Of a stretch of DNA of 64,000 nt, positions 26,916 through 35,803 are shown piece by piece. The position numbers and the translations under genes were made by a program. The notes beneath the pieces are model-generated. The model was not told the DNA's origin and made no database searches. It saw only the letters and a list, made by a program, of their open reading frames with translations. The DNA comes from Paraburkholderia sp. BL25I1N1 (lineage in GTDB: Bacteria; Pseudomonadota; Gammaproteobacteria; Burkholderiales; Burkholderiaceae): the NCBI RefSeq assembly GCF_003002025.1, contig NZ_PVZB01000008.1, positions 1-64,000 on the forward strand, written 5' to 3'. The first letter of the stretch is position 1, and the number at the start of each line of letters is the position of its first letter.

Positions 26916-27950
26916 ATGCGACACACCGTGATTGGTTTATTCGACACCTACGCGCAAGCGGAAGCAGCGCGCGATTCGCTCGTCCAGACAGGTTTCGGCC
27001 GCGAAACGATCGAATTGCAGGCGAATCCGGAACCGTCGGTCGGCTCCGCCACTGACGAAGTTGCCGGTTCGGGCGTGCTGGCGAATATCGAGCGCTTCCT
27101 GTCGAGCCTGTTTGCAAGCGGTCCACGCTCAACGGAAACGGCACGCTACACCGAAGCCGTCCGCCGCGGCGCCGTGCTGGTGTGCGTCAACGCGGTGAGC
27201 GAAGCTCACGCGGACCTCGCTCGCGATACTTTGACGAGACTCGGCGCGACCGACATCGGCGAACGCGCTCCCGATTGGGACGCGCCGGTCGACGAAACCG
27301 GACGCGAGCATTCTGTCCTTGATGAACTCGGCATCGGCGCGGCGACGCCGGGCACGCCGCGTACGTCGAGCGTCCCGAAGCAGGCCGCGACCGCAGCCGC
27401 TGCGGACGCGGCAGCGACAGGACGGCCTGCCACGATGGCCGAGCCGCGATACGCAGTGCCGCCCGGAAGCACCGATGCCGAGCCGTTCGTGCCGCCGCCG
27501 CTCAGCGAACGGCCTGTGATCGATCCGATCAACGAACCGGTGACGGATCCGCTGGTCGGCGACGTGGGCCGTAGCGCGATCGCCGCCGGGTCGATGCCGG
27601 GTTCGGGCGCGGTCATGCAGCCGTCCGAAGTCGTTTCCGAAGCGGGACAACCGCACGCCGGCTTAGGCGCGCAGATGCCGAACGAGTATCTCGAGTACGA
27701 GGAAGATTTCCGCGCGCACTACGACGAACAGTACGCCGCCGAAAACGCGCGTTACGAAGACTATGTACCGGCGTACCGCTATGGCGCGGAGATCGGCAAG
27801 GACATGCGCTATCGCGACCAGCCGTGGGACGACGTCGAGCCGGAAGCACGGCGCCATTGGGAAAGCACGTCGCCGGATAGCACCTGGGAGCGCTTCAAGC
27901 TAGCCGTGCGTCACGGCTGGGAGCGGGTGACGGGGCATCATCACGTCTGA
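26916..27950 (+). CDS. Stress-protein-like hypothetical (general stress 17M / YflT-like N terminus)
   Basis: A 344-residue soluble protein. Residues 1-25 (MRHTVIGLFDTYAQAEAARD) and 80-115 form two halves of a ferredoxin-like domain resembling the YflT/general stress protein 17M N terminus. A long Pro/Ala-rich linker follows (about 140-250), then an acidic, Tyr-rich C-terminal segment (EYLEYEEDFRAHYDEQYAAE...) ending in a conserved-looking basic patch. A GGGAGACA site precedes the ATG. This arrangement is common in Burkholderia; the function is unknown. Confidence 0.75.
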   Translation: MRHTVIGLFDTYAQAEAARDSLVQTGFGRETIELQANPEPSVGSATDEVAGSGVLANIERFLSSLFASGPRSTETARYTEAVRRGAVLVCVNAVSEAHADLARDTLTRLGATDIGERAPDWDAPVDETGREHSVLDELGIGAATPGTPRTSSVPKQAATAAAADAAATGRPATMAEPRYAVPPGSTDAEPFVPPPLSERPVIDPINEPVTDPLVGDVGRSAIAAGSMPGSGAVMQPSEVVSEAGQPHAGLGAQMPNEYLEYEEDFRAHYDEQYAAENARYEDYVPAYRYGAEIGKDMRYRDQPWDDVEPEARRHWESTSPDSTWERFKLAVRHGWERVTGHHHV

Positions 27951-28055
27951 GCATGAAAGCGATCGCGGCGGCAGGCCGTGCGGTTACGGCATGCCGCCGC
28001 CTTCGGTTTTGCGATCCCCTTGATTCTCTCTCGCGACGTTGCCGCGCAGGCGCTC

Positions 28056-28610
28056 TTAAGCAGCGCCTCGATGTTTAACCCACGCAGCGTAGCGATCCAT
28101 GAAAGTTTGCAGAAACTTACGCGTACCGTCGTTCAGGATCTCGCCTTTTTCGTTGATGACCGCGGGATCGTGCTTGATGAACACCTCGGGTTGCCCGAGC
28201 ACCGCGACATCCAGATATGCCAGCACGTTGCGCAGATGCTGTTGCGCCAACGCCGTGCCGGTCGCGCCGACCGACGTGCCGATCACCGCGCCGGGTTTGC
28301 CGCCCCAGGAATTGGTGCCCCACGGGCGGGAACCCCAATCCAGCGCATTTTTCAGCACGCCGGGCATGGAGCGGTTGTATTCGGGGGTGACGAACAGCAG
28401 GCCGTCGGCCGCTTCAATGCGCTGCTTCAAATGCTTGCCCGCTTCCGGGTAGTCGGCGTCGTAGTCCTGGCTGTAGAGCGGCAACGAACCGATATCGATG
28501 AATTCGAAGCTGAAGTCGGGCGGCGCCAGTGAAATCACCGCTTGCGCCAACTGCCGGTTGAACGACTCCCGCCGCAAGCTGCCGACGACGACTGCAATGT
28601 GATAGGCCAT
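28056..28610 (-). CDS. NADPH-dependent FMN reductase
   Basis: A 184-residue flavodoxin-fold enzyme of the ChrR/azoreductase-like family. It has the FMN phosphate loop GSLRRESFNRQL, the second flavin contact LFVTPEYNRSMPGVLKNALDW and the C-terminal helix expected for the fold. It reduces FMN, quinones, chromate or similar acceptors using NAD(P)H. The ATG at 28610 has an AGGA site and starts at the family N terminus; the upstream open frame is not used. Confidence 0.9.
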   Translation of the reverse strand: MAYHIAVVVGSLRRESFNRQLAQAVISLAPPDFSFEFIDIGSLPLYSQDYDADYPEAGKHLKQRIEAADGLLFVTPEYNRSMPGVLKNALDWGSRPWGTNSWGGKPGAVIGTSVGATGTALAQQHLRNVLAYLDVAVLGQPEVFIKHDPAVINEKGEILNDGTRKFLQTFMDRYAAWVKHRGAA

Positions 28611-28749
28611 GATCCGCTTCCTTGTGTAAGGCGCTCGACGCGCAAAAGGGTACGAACTGTCCATCATAGGCAAAAGCCAGGCGGGCGGGGACGGTGGCAC
28701 CAAAATAGCAGCGGCAAGACTTTTGGGGCACGTACGACGGGAGGTACGT

Positions 28750-28810
28750 TGTGGATAACTTTCTATCGCACAAAGTTATCCACAGATTCTCTGAATAACT
28801 TTGTGGATAA
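28750..28810. promoter_or_regulatory. Cluster of three perfect DnaA boxes
   Basis: The 9-mer TTATCCACA occurs at 28776-28784 on the plus strand and, as TGTGGATAA, at 28750-28758 and 28802-28810 on the minus strand. Three exact matches fall within 61 bases. The surrounding sequence is AT-rich for this genome. Roles could be DnaA binding near the origin, DnaA titration, or regulation of a neighbouring gene. Confidence 0.75.
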
Positions 28811-28972
28811 CTGGTACTTTTGCCTTGTCAATCAAGCATGCTTTCGGCCTAGGACGTTTTGAGGCAAAAGGGTGTCTGCTACCGCCCTGTTTCGACAGAA
28901 ATCGATGCGTCAGGCATAAATGACCGATCGCGTGCGCCGCGTCAGCGCGTTAAATTGCTGGAGGATAAAGTC

Positions 28973-29179
28973 ATGACTTCGAGTTACGCAGGTAAATCCC
29001 ACGATGAAGCAGTCGCCGCTCGTAAGAAGGAAAAGCAGCGGGCACAGGAACAGGCGGGGGGCGAGATGGCCGTCGACGGTACAGCGGCGGACGCCACGCA
29101 TAGCAGCGGCGAGTTGTCCGAACGTGGCAAGGACGTGTGGCGCCGCGGCAGCGGCATGGATGGCGGCGGGAAGATTTAG
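28973..29179 (+). CDS. Small hydrophilic hypothetical protein
   Basis: A 68-residue charged protein rich in Gly, Ala, Lys and Glu, starting MTSSYAGKSHDEAVAARKKEKQ. There is no signal peptide or membrane segment, and it is probably disordered. A strong GGAGG site sits eight bases before the ATG, which argues for real translation although the frame is also open further upstream. Function unknown. Confidence 0.65.
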   Translation: MTSSYAGKSHDEAVAARKKEKQRAQEQAGGEMAVDGTAADATHSSGELSERGKDVWRRGSGMDGGGKI

Positions 29180-29347
29180 TCGCCGGCAGCGCGGCGGGCC
29201 CTGCGCATTGCGCCGTTACGCTGCCCTTACGTTTGGTGACTTGCGGCGGCGGAGTGGCGACTCGCCCGGCCGCTCAGGTTGTGGCGTTGCGTCTTACCGT
29301 CCTACCGCGGTTGCGTCACGAGATTGCCTCGTCCCGCTTACAGTAAG

Positions 29348-29629
29348 TCATTCCGGCACTGCAATGTCGCCATCTACCAACTGCCAGCCATAGGCTTCGG
29401 CGAACGACTGCGCCGCTGCGGCATCTTCGAAAAAGGGCATGTCGGCGTGCCCACGAAACGGGTAGATGACCCGCTCGTCGCTCAAGCGAATCACTTTCAG
29501 CGTCGGCAAGGTGCCGCTCGAAGTGCGGCGCGAGGACGCCATCACCTGATAGTTCGCGCGCCCCGTGAGGGCGGGAAGATTCGCGCTCTGCGAGCGCCTG
29601 GTAGCTTGACTAGCCATTGGTGCGCGCAT
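29348..29629 (-). CDS. Small hypothetical protein, second of a coupled pair
   Basis: A 93-residue protein (89 if it starts at the second ATG, 29617). Residues about 40-85 look folded (PTLKVIRLSDERVIYPFRGHADMPFFEDAAAAQSFAEAYGW). The ATG at 29629 overlaps the stop of the upstream gene by four bases (ATGA), so the two are translationally coupled. The composition resembles short Burkholderia proteins found next to each other; no function is recognised. Confidence 0.65.
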   Translation of the reverse strand: MRAPMASQATRRSQSANLPALTGRANYQVMASSRRTSSGTLPTLKVIRLSDERVIYPFRGHADMPFFEDAAAAQSFAEAYGWQLVDGDIAVPE

Positions 29630-29913
29630 CAGAGTCCGGCGATCGACTGGCCGGCAACCATGCCGTCGATGACCTGCTCTGCGTAGCTGGTTGAAGCAAT
29701 GCGCGCGTCGCCAGCCGCGCCGAACGGCGAACGACTCGGCACGCGAAACACGCGGCTGCTGGTCATTGTGTCGTCGGTGCCGCGCCGGCAGATTCGCACG
29801 GCGGCATCGAAGCCCGAATCGTAGTGGCGGATGCCGTCGAGACCGCTTGGCTGGTGCGGATACACCAACGGATAGATCTCGAGACCTCGATAACTTCTGA
29901 TTGTATTGCCCAT
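29629..29913 (-). CDS. Small hypothetical protein, first of a coupled pair
   Basis: A 94-residue soluble protein. Aromatic-rich N terminus (IRSYRGLEIYPLVYPHQP), then a core with DSGFDAAVRICRRGTDD resembling a small beta domain, then a C-terminal helix. A GAGACGAG site precedes the ATG. It overlaps the following gene by four bases. I do not recognise the family. Confidence 0.65.
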   Translation of the reverse strand: MGNTIRSYRGLEIYPLVYPHQPSGLDGIRHYDSGFDAAVRICRRGTDDTMTSSRVFRVPSRSPFGAAGDARIASTSYAEQVIDGMVAGQSIAGL

Positions 29914-30403
29914 GATGCTCGTCTCCGGTGAACGCTTTCGTGGAACGTGGCTTGGTTGCCGGGCGCATGCCCGACAAAACGCGGCGTACCAGCGAAACCT
30001 GGTGTTGATCGACGATGCGCGTAAAGAACGGCCGATTCAATAGGCCAGGTTGACGACACCGCGAAGCTGCTTTGGAGGAAGGGACCCTGTTCGGTTCAGG
30101 GCGCTGTGATGCGAGGCGTTTGCGTCAGAGACTGCGCGTAGGCGCAGGAGAACTGCAAGCTGTTGACCCACTGTAACACGTTAGTAGGGTGACCATTGAA
30201 TGCATTTGCGTGCCGGGCGCGAGTGTTGCTTCGGAGTGCCGGGTATTGTTTCCGCTCGTGAGATGCGCCGCGTCCCTCGGACCCCGTCTTTCTGGATTTC
30301 TTCGCCTGATGGCAGTTGCCGGGTTGGTTGGGGCGCTTGCCTCACTGGGCGGGATACTTGGGCTAGCATCGAGTCGTGGCCTGGTTTTTCTGGCTCAAAA
30401 GCG
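29914..30403. other. Intergenic region, no supported gene
   Basis: About 490 bases upstream of the coupled hypothetical pair. Open frames here are Arg-rich shadows without ribosome-binding sites. It should contain the promoter of the pair; no clear motif is seen. Confidence 0.35.
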
Positions 30404-30422
30404 AAAAGGCGCCATTGGCGCC
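30404..30422 (-). terminator. Terminator of the 43-residue secreted peptide gene
   Basis: GGCGCC, a 3-base loop and GGCGCC form a hairpin which, read on the minus strand, is followed by TTTTCGCTTTT. It lies about 55 bases after the stop codon of the small secreted peptide. Confidence 0.6.
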
Positions 30423-30476
30423 CTTCTTTTTGACTTCGGAAGCTTCCTCGTCGACGGGTTCGCGCCCGCCAGCCGA

Positions 30477-30608
30477 TCAGTTGCCGAAGAACACGTTGCA
30501 GTACGAGGCCGGGCCGTTGCATTGCGACGGAGCGGCGGCGTGAGCAGCGCCGGAAGCGGCGGCAAACAGGGCGACGGATGCGATCAGGGCGGAAAGAATG
30601 CGTTTCAT
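30477..30608 (-). CDS. 43-residue secreted peptide with two cysteines
   Basis: A short gene with a full set of signals. A GAGGAG ribosome-binding site lies seven bases before the ATG, a typical signal peptide (MKRILSALIASVALFAAASG, cut near AHA) is encoded, the mature peptide has about 19 residues, and a hairpin terminator follows. The mature part holds two Cys separated by nine residues (QCNGPASYCNVFFGN), which could form a disulphide. Function unknown; it could be a signalling or envelope-associated peptide. Confidence 0.65.
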   Translation of the reverse strand: MKRILSALIASVALFAAASGAAHAAAPSQCNGPASYCNVFFGN

Positions 30609-31055
30609 GGTGCTGCTCCTCAGCGTTTGGTTCGCGATCTGGGGCGATCGATGGACTGAAGAATATCGACTGATCGTCGGCTGAAAAACAGCGAAGACAA
30701 TAAGACTTTATTTCAATTCATGAAATAATCTGGCCGACTGACTTGTGCAAGTTTGAGCCTCTACCGACGGCGGGCATTCCTTGTGCAGCCGTGCGCCACT
30801 GGCACTGCTACTGGTGCGATTTCAATTTTTGCAATAATCTATTGTTGCTGTCATAACGGTGCGCGTGGTGCGACTAACTGGGTCTGGTCATCGCTCAAGG
30901 TCGGGCTTATGTTCAATACCGATTCGATTGCGCAGGCGCTCGCGGGAGAATGGCGCACACGCTCAGCCACAGTGCGAGGACAACCACCCGCTTATGTATC
31001 GCTACCATCAAACAAAAAACACGCGCGAGAAAGCGTTGCGTCGACGGGGTCGTCC
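30609..31055. other. Intergenic region between small peptide gene and ECF sigma gene
   Basis: About 450 bases, AT-richer near 30690-30730. It should contain divergent promoters. An open frame in phase with the sigma factor extends back to 30753, but its translation does not resemble a sigma-factor N terminus. No convincing promoter motif is identified. Confidence 0.35.
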
Positions 31056-31664
31056 ATGGCGCAAGTAGGCGCGCCGGCGCTCGACGATCCCGTTTATCTG
31101 ACGCAACTGCGACGCGATCTGGTGCGCTTCGCCCGTTTGCAACTGCGCGATGCCGCCGCCGCGGAAGACGCCGTCCAGGAAGCGCTCGCCGCGGCATGGA
31201 CGCAAGCCGACCGATTCGCCGCGCAATCGGAACACAAGACCTGGGTGTTCGGCATCCTGCGGCACAAACTCGTCGACACCCTGCGCGCCCGGCGACGCAC
31301 GATCAACCTGTCGGCGCTCGAGTCCGAGCTCGACGGTGAAGGCTTGCTCGATCGCGATCTGTTCAAAGACAACGGGCATTGGTCGCGCGAAAGCAAGCCG
31401 CGCCCGTGGCCGACGCCTGAAACCGTGCTGCGTCAGCAACAGTTCTGGACCTTGTTCGAGATGTGCCTGGAACGCTTGCCTGAGCACATCGGACGCGTGT
31501 TCATGATGCGCGAATTCCTCGATCTCGAGACCGAGGCGATTTGCGCTGAATTGCAGATGACCGCCAATCATTGCAGCGTGCTGATCTATCGCGCGCGGCT
31601 GCGCTTGCGCACTTGCCTGAGCGAAAAGGGCCTATCCAGCGAGGACGCAAATGGGGAAATGTAA
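31056..31664 (+). CDS. ECF-type RNA polymerase sigma factor
   Basis: A 202-residue sigma-70 family protein. Region 2 is at about residues 15-85 (LVRFARLQLRDAAAAEDAVQEALAAAW, then KTWVFGILRHKLVDTLR), an acidic linker follows, and region 4 is at about 130-190 (LPEHIGRVFMMREFLDLETEAICAELQMTANHCSVLIYRARLRLR). ECF factors redirect RNA polymerase, often to envelope-stress or metal genes. The next gene, overlapping by 14 bases, encodes a zinc-finger anti-sigma protein, the usual partner. Confidence 0.9.
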   Translation: MAQVGAPALDDPVYLTQLRRDLVRFARLQLRDAAAAEDAVQEALAAAWTQADRFAAQSEHKTWVFGILRHKLVDTLRARRRTINLSALESELDGEGLLDRDLFKDNGHWSRESKPRPWPTPETVLRQQQFWTLFEMCLERLPEHIGRVFMMREFLDLETEAICAELQMTANHCSVLIYRARLRLRTCLSEKGLSSEDANGEM

Positions 31665-31854
31665 GCACATCACGCGCTTGTTGTCCGACGCGCTCGACCG
31701 CTCCTTGACGACCGGCGAGTGGGTCGCGATCCGTCTGCATCTGCCGACCTGCAGTGGCTGCCGCAACTATCGAAAGCAGATCCGTCTGCTGCGCGTGGCG
31801 GCGCATACGGTCAGCGGAATCGCGGCGCCGGGTGCGGTGAATAACGACGATTGA
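31651..31854 (+). CDS. Short zinc-finger anti-sigma factor
   Basis: A 67-residue cytosolic protein with the zf-HC2 signature HxxxCxxC (HLPTCSGCRNY). It has no membrane helix, so it belongs to the soluble, redox- or metal-responsive class. It overlaps the ECF sigma gene by 14 bases, and this genetic pairing is the main evidence that it binds and inhibits that sigma factor. Confidence 0.8.
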   Translation: MGKCKHITRLLSDALDRSLTTGEWVAIRLHLPTCSGCRNYRKQIRLLRVAAHTVSGIAAPGAVNNDD

Positions 31855-31927
31855 AGCGCACGGTGAGCACGGCACGCGAGCTGCGCCGTGCTTTGGTGTC
31901 ACGGCGCGTGTGAACGCGCCATCTGAG

Positions 31928-32218
31928 CTAGCGTTCGCCGGGCGGCGTGTCCCGATACCGCTCGAAGAAACGCGCGTGCGACGCTTCATCGATCGAAACG
32001 GGATGTGGAGTGGTACCGGCCGGATGCTTCTCCAGTTGCGCGCGCGTGCGCACCGGCCGATGCTGGAAATTACCGCCGCAATTCGGACATACGTTGCGCA
32101 GCGTAGTGAGCGCACACATTTCGCAGAAGGTGCACTCGTACGTGCAAATCATCGCATCGGACGCGTTCGGCGGCAGTGACTTGCCGCATCCTTCACAGGA
32201 CGGTCTCAGTTCTAGCAT
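31928..32218 (-). CDS. DUF1272-family cysteine-rich protein
   Basis: A 96-residue protein. The N-terminal 55 residues have seven cysteines in paired CxxC-type motifs (CEGCGKSLPP, CTYECTFCEMC, CPNCGG), likely two zinc ribbons. This matches DUF1272, a family of unknown function. The C-terminal part (ARFFERYRDTPPGER) is charged. Confidence 0.85.
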   Translation of the reverse strand: MLELRPSCEGCGKSLPPNASDAMICTYECTFCEMCALTTLRNVCPNCGGNFQHRPVRTRAQLEKHPAGTTPHPVSIDEASHARFFERYRDTPPGER

Positions 32219-32352
32219 GGTGGCTCCGCGTTTTCAGGGAGGCGCGCTGCGGGACCGCAGTTCGCTTGCCGGGCAGTGTAAGCGGCGCCGGCCGCCCGGA
32301 ATGGACAGCCGTGCATCAATTCCTGCCAACGCCGCGAGAGCCTCGAGCGGCG

Positions 32353-33729
32353 TCAAGTCAGCACCGTCCACAACACGAGCGTGAGTGCGAGGCCGACGAC
32401 GGACACGATCGTCTGCAACACCGACCACACCAGCACGGTCTGTTTCAATTGCAGGCCGAAATACTCGCGGACCATCCAGAAGCCCGCATCGTTCACGTGG
32501 CAGAAGAACACCGACCCCGCGCCGATGGCGAGTGCCATCAGCGAATTGTGCGTCGTGCTCAGACCGGCGACGACCGGCGCGACGATGCCGGCGGTTGTCG
32601 TCGTGGCGACCGTTGCCGAGCCCGTCGCCTGGCGCAGTGCGACGGCGATCAGCCACGCCAGCAGAATCAGCGGCATGTGCGCGCCGACCGCGATCTTGCC
32701 GATGGTCGAACTGATGCCGGCCACGACGAGCGCCTGCTTCAGACCGCCGCCGGCGCCGATGGTCAGCAGCAGCGCGGCGATCGGCGGCAGGCTCTTGCGC
32801 AGAATCCCGCCGACGCGCTCGCGCGCCATGCCCCGCGACCATCCCAGCGCCACCACGGCAAACAGCACGGTGAGGCCGAGCGCGATCAGTGGCTCACCCA
32901 AAAAATTCAGCGTGTTGAAAAGGAACGTTTCGGGCTGGAGCAGCAGCTTGGCAACCGTGCGCCCTAGCATCAACACGACGGGCAACAGGATCGTGATGAG
33001 CGAGATCGCGAAACTCGGCGGCTCGCCGGTGTCTTGTTTGGCGCTGAAGAGCTTGCCCATTTCCTCCGGCTCGACGACGTGCATCCGTTTGGACAACCAG
33101 ATGCCATAAAGCGGCCCGGCGAGAATCACCGCGGGAATAGCGACGATCAGACCAAGCGCGAGCGTCAGGCCGAGATCGGCATGCAGCGCACTCACCGCGA
33201 TCAGCGGACCAGGATGCGGCGGCAGGAGCGCATGCAGCGTAGTCATGCCGGCCAGCGCCGGAATCGCGATGCGCAGGATCGGCTGCTGCGAACGGCGCGC
33301 CATCACGAAGATGATGGGCACCATCATCACGAGGCCGACTTCGAAGAAGAGCGGCAAGCCGATGATCAACGCGACGACGGCCATCATCCAAGGTAGCGTG
33401 CGTGGCGTGGAGTGTTTGAGAATGGTCGAGACGAGCCGGTCGGCCGCGCCGGATTCAGCCATGAGCGCACCGAGCATGGCGCCGAGCGCAATGATGATGC
33501 CGACGTCACCAAGCAACGCACCGGCGCCTTTACTGAATGCACTGGCAACGGCCTCCAGCGGCAGGCCGGCTGCAAAACCCGCGGCGAACGTGCCGACCAG
33601 AATCGACAGGAATGGCGCGAGTTTCAACACACTGATGAAAACGATGATCAGTGCGAGTCCGAGCACGCACGACAGAATGAGCTGGGTGTCGTGGGATGAC
33701 CACGGGGCGAGTGTTGTCGTCAGATGCAC
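32353..33729 (-). CDS. GntP-family gluconate:H+ symporter
   Basis: A 458-residue permease with about 12 membrane helices and GntP-family motifs (ALGAMLGALMAESGAADRL, PLFFEVGLVMMVPI, the substrate region HALLPPHPGPLIA, and ALRQATGSATVATTTTAGI). Substrates in this family are gluconate, related sugar acids, or D-serine. No gluconate kinase or dehydrogenase lies nearby, so the substrate is not settled. Confidence 0.9.
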   Translation of the reverse strand: MHLTTTLAPWSSHDTQLILSCVLGLALIIVFISVLKLAPFLSILVGTFAAGFAAGLPLEAVASAFSKGAGALLGDVGIIIALGAMLGALMAESGAADRLVSTILKHSTPRTLPWMMAVVALIIGLPLFFEVGLVMMVPIIFVMARRSQQPILRIAIPALAGMTTLHALLPPHPGPLIAVSALHADLGLTLALGLIVAIPAVILAGPLYGIWLSKRMHVVEPEEMGKLFSAKQDTGEPPSFAISLITILLPVVLMLGRTVAKLLLQPETFLFNTLNFLGEPLIALGLTVLFAVVALGWSRGMARERVGGILRKSLPPIAALLLTIGAGGGLKQALVVAGISSTIGKIAVGAHMPLILLAWLIAVALRQATGSATVATTTTAGIVAPVVAGLSTTHNSLMALAIGAGSVFFCHVNDAGFWMVREYFGLQLKQTVLVWSVLQTIVSVVGLALTLVLWTVLT

Positions 33730-33955
33730 GGTGTTCCTTTTTGTCGAATGACGCGGCCGCGGCCGGGCGCGGACGATGAATTGTAGCGGCCGCTTCAGAA
33801 TCGACGCAGTTAGGCAGGCAAAACACAGTCCGTCCTGCTTCGTTTTATCCGCGTGATTTGCTTATGCGAATTTATCGGTTCGTCCAGGCTTGCATACGAA
33901 CTATCGTCGGAGCCAATCGGTCCGTTTTGCGTCCGTCTTTTTCATGAGCCCTCTC

Positions 33956-34942
33956 ATGTCACGTCATCCGCTGTTCACGCGCCGCTCGTTCATTGCCGGC
34001 GTGGGCGCAACGTTCGCCGCCGCCACGCTGCCCGTCATCTCCACGTCCGTTTTTGCCGCCGAAGCGAACGCACAGGAATTTCGCATCGGTTATCAGAAAG
34101 CTGCCAATACGCTCGTGTTGCTAAAGGCGCACGGCACGCTCGAAAAACGGCTTGCGCCGCTCGGCATTACCGTCAAATGGACTGAGTTTCCCGCCGGACC
34201 GCAGTTGCTTGAAGGACTGAACGTCGGCGCCATCGACTTCGGCTATGTCGGCGAGGCGCCGCCCGTGTTCGCGCAGGCCGCCGGCGCGAATTTCGTCTAC
34301 GTCGCCTATGAGGTCCCGACGCCGCATGCCGAAGGCATCCTCGTGCATCAGGATGCGTCGGTCAAAACGCTGGCCGATCTGAAGGGCAAGAAAATCGCCT
34401 TCAACAAAGGTTCGGATGTGCACTGGTTTCTTGTCGCCGCGCTGCAGAAAGCCGGCGTGAAGTACAGCGAGATTCAACCGGTCTATCTGGCGCCGGCGGA
34501 TGCGCGCGCCGCCTTCGAACGCGGGGCGATCGATGCATGGGCGATCTGGGATCCCTTTCTCGAAGCAGCGAAGCGCCAGTCGAACGCGCGCTTGCTCACG
34601 GATGCCGACGGCATTGTGAGCCATCACCAGTTCTTCCTAAGCGCGCGGTCGTTCGCGGAGCGAAACGCCAATGTGCTCGCGATCACGATGGACGAAGTGG
34701 GCAAAGAAGGCGCTTGGGTGCGCGGGCATTACAGCGAGGCCGCCGCGCAGCTCGCGCCGATTCAGGGGCTCGACGCGGGCGTGATCGAAGCGGGTTTGCG
34801 GCACTACGCGCACGTGTACAAACCCGTCGATGCGAACGTGCTTGCGGAACAGCAACGTATCGCCGATACCTTTAGCGAGTTGCGCATTATTCCGACGAAG
34901 ATCGTGACCAGGGATGCGGCGTTGCCAGGTAGCAAAGTGTAG
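33956..34942 (+). CDS. Aliphatic sulfonate ABC transporter substrate-binding protein (SsuA-like)
   Basis: A 328-residue periplasmic binding protein of the SsuA/NrtA class: FRIGYQKAANTLVLLKAHGTLEKRL, GLNVGAIDFGYVGEAPPVFAQA and the domain-swap motif AIDAWAIWDPFLEAAKRQ. The N terminus has a twin-arginine motif (TRRSFIAGVG), suggesting Tat export. Starts at 33944 and 33956 are both possible. The permease, ATPase and monooxygenase genes (ssuBCD) are absent here, so it is an orphan binding protein that must work with a transporter encoded elsewhere. Confidence 0.85.
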   Translation: MSRHPLFTRRSFIAGVGATFAAATLPVISTSVFAAEANAQEFRIGYQKAANTLVLLKAHGTLEKRLAPLGITVKWTEFPAGPQLLEGLNVGAIDFGYVGEAPPVFAQAAGANFVYVAYEVPTPHAEGILVHQDASVKTLADLKGKKIAFNKGSDVHWFLVAALQKAGVKYSEIQPVYLAPADARAAFERGAIDAWAIWDPFLEAAKRQSNARLLTDADGIVSHHQFFLSARSFAERNANVLAITMDEVGKEGAWVRGHYSEAAAQLAPIQGLDAGVIEAGLRHYAHVYKPVDANVLAEQQRIADTFSELRIIPTKIVTRDAALPGSKV

Positions 34943-34990
34943 TTTGCTAGCTTGGCACTCTGCTTCGATTTGAGCGCTTTGTTACGCCAT

Positions 34991-35350
34991 TCAGGCGAAT
35001 AACGTGGCAACGTTTTCCGGCGGGCGACCGATTATGGCTCGCCCGTTTCGCACGACGATCGGCCGTTGCAGAAGGATCGGATGTTTTGCCAAAGCTTCGT
35101 ATAACTGAGTGTCGGTCAATGCTGTGTTGGAAAGCTGGAGTTCCTTATATTCGGGTTCGCTATCGCGAAGCATTTCACGGACGGTGCAGCGTAGTTGAGC
35201 GTTGAGTTGCTTGAGTTGTTCGGCTGTGAGTGGATGCTTCAGATATTCGACGATTTCTGTGGCTTCGTTTGCGCTGTTGTAGGTGGTGGCGATTAGCTCG
35301 CAGGCGGCGCGCGATTTCGAGCAACGGGGGTTGTGGTAGATCGTGATCAT
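34991..35350 (-). CDS. arsC: Glutaredoxin-dependent arsenate reductase-like protein (ArsC family)
   Basis: A 119-residue thioredoxin-fold protein with the ArsC signature CSKSR near the N terminus (IYHNPRCSKSRAACEL). It also has the Arg triad region (TVREMLRDSEPEY) and the C-terminal HPILLQRPIVVRNGRAIIGRPPE. It reduces arsenate to arsenite using glutathione and glutaredoxin, or acts as a related YffB-type protein. No other ars genes are nearby, and base composition is somewhat lower in GC than neighbours. The ATG at 35350 has no strong ribosome-binding site. Confidence 0.85.
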   Translation of the reverse strand: MITIYHNPRCSKSRAACELIATTYNSANEATEIVEYLKHPLTAEQLKQLNAQLRCTVREMLRDSEPEYKELQLSNTALTDTQLYEALAKHPILLQRPIVVRNGRAIIGRPPENVATLFA

Positions 35351-35803
35351 GGGTTTGCGGCGGTGGTTTGGAGGCGAGTGCGCGCGGCGGCAGTCGGGTG
35401 GGATTTTAGCGGGTGCGGAGTTGGATGGTTGAGGGTTGCGGTGGAGGTTTGTATTTGCCGGTTGCGCGATGCGCAGTGGATGCGGATTCGGGTGCGAGAC
35501 GATTGCGTAATCGCATGGCGAGCGTGGTGTCCACATTGGGCTGAGTCCTCGCGTGGAGGAGGTGCCTTTTCTATTTGCTTCGTTTTTGGATTTATTGTTC
35601 GGCTGCGAAGGGTGCTGGGCACGGCGGGCACGTTGGGTTCTGTCAATCACCCGGGGTGTGATGGAACTTGAGCGGTTCCGACAGGGTGCGGCGCGAAGGC
35701 AGGACCCGCGAATAGCCCACCGGTTCGATTGATCGGTCAGTAGGTTGGCAAAGCGGCGACTGCGTGTGTACGGCGCGCCGGTCTCTCACGCTTGCGTTTC
35801 GCG

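Noticed and set aside
30181-30522. 113-residue open frame antisense across the terminator region
   Set aside because: Arg/Gln-rich, overlaps the hairpin terminator and the end of the small secreted peptide gene, with no start signals.
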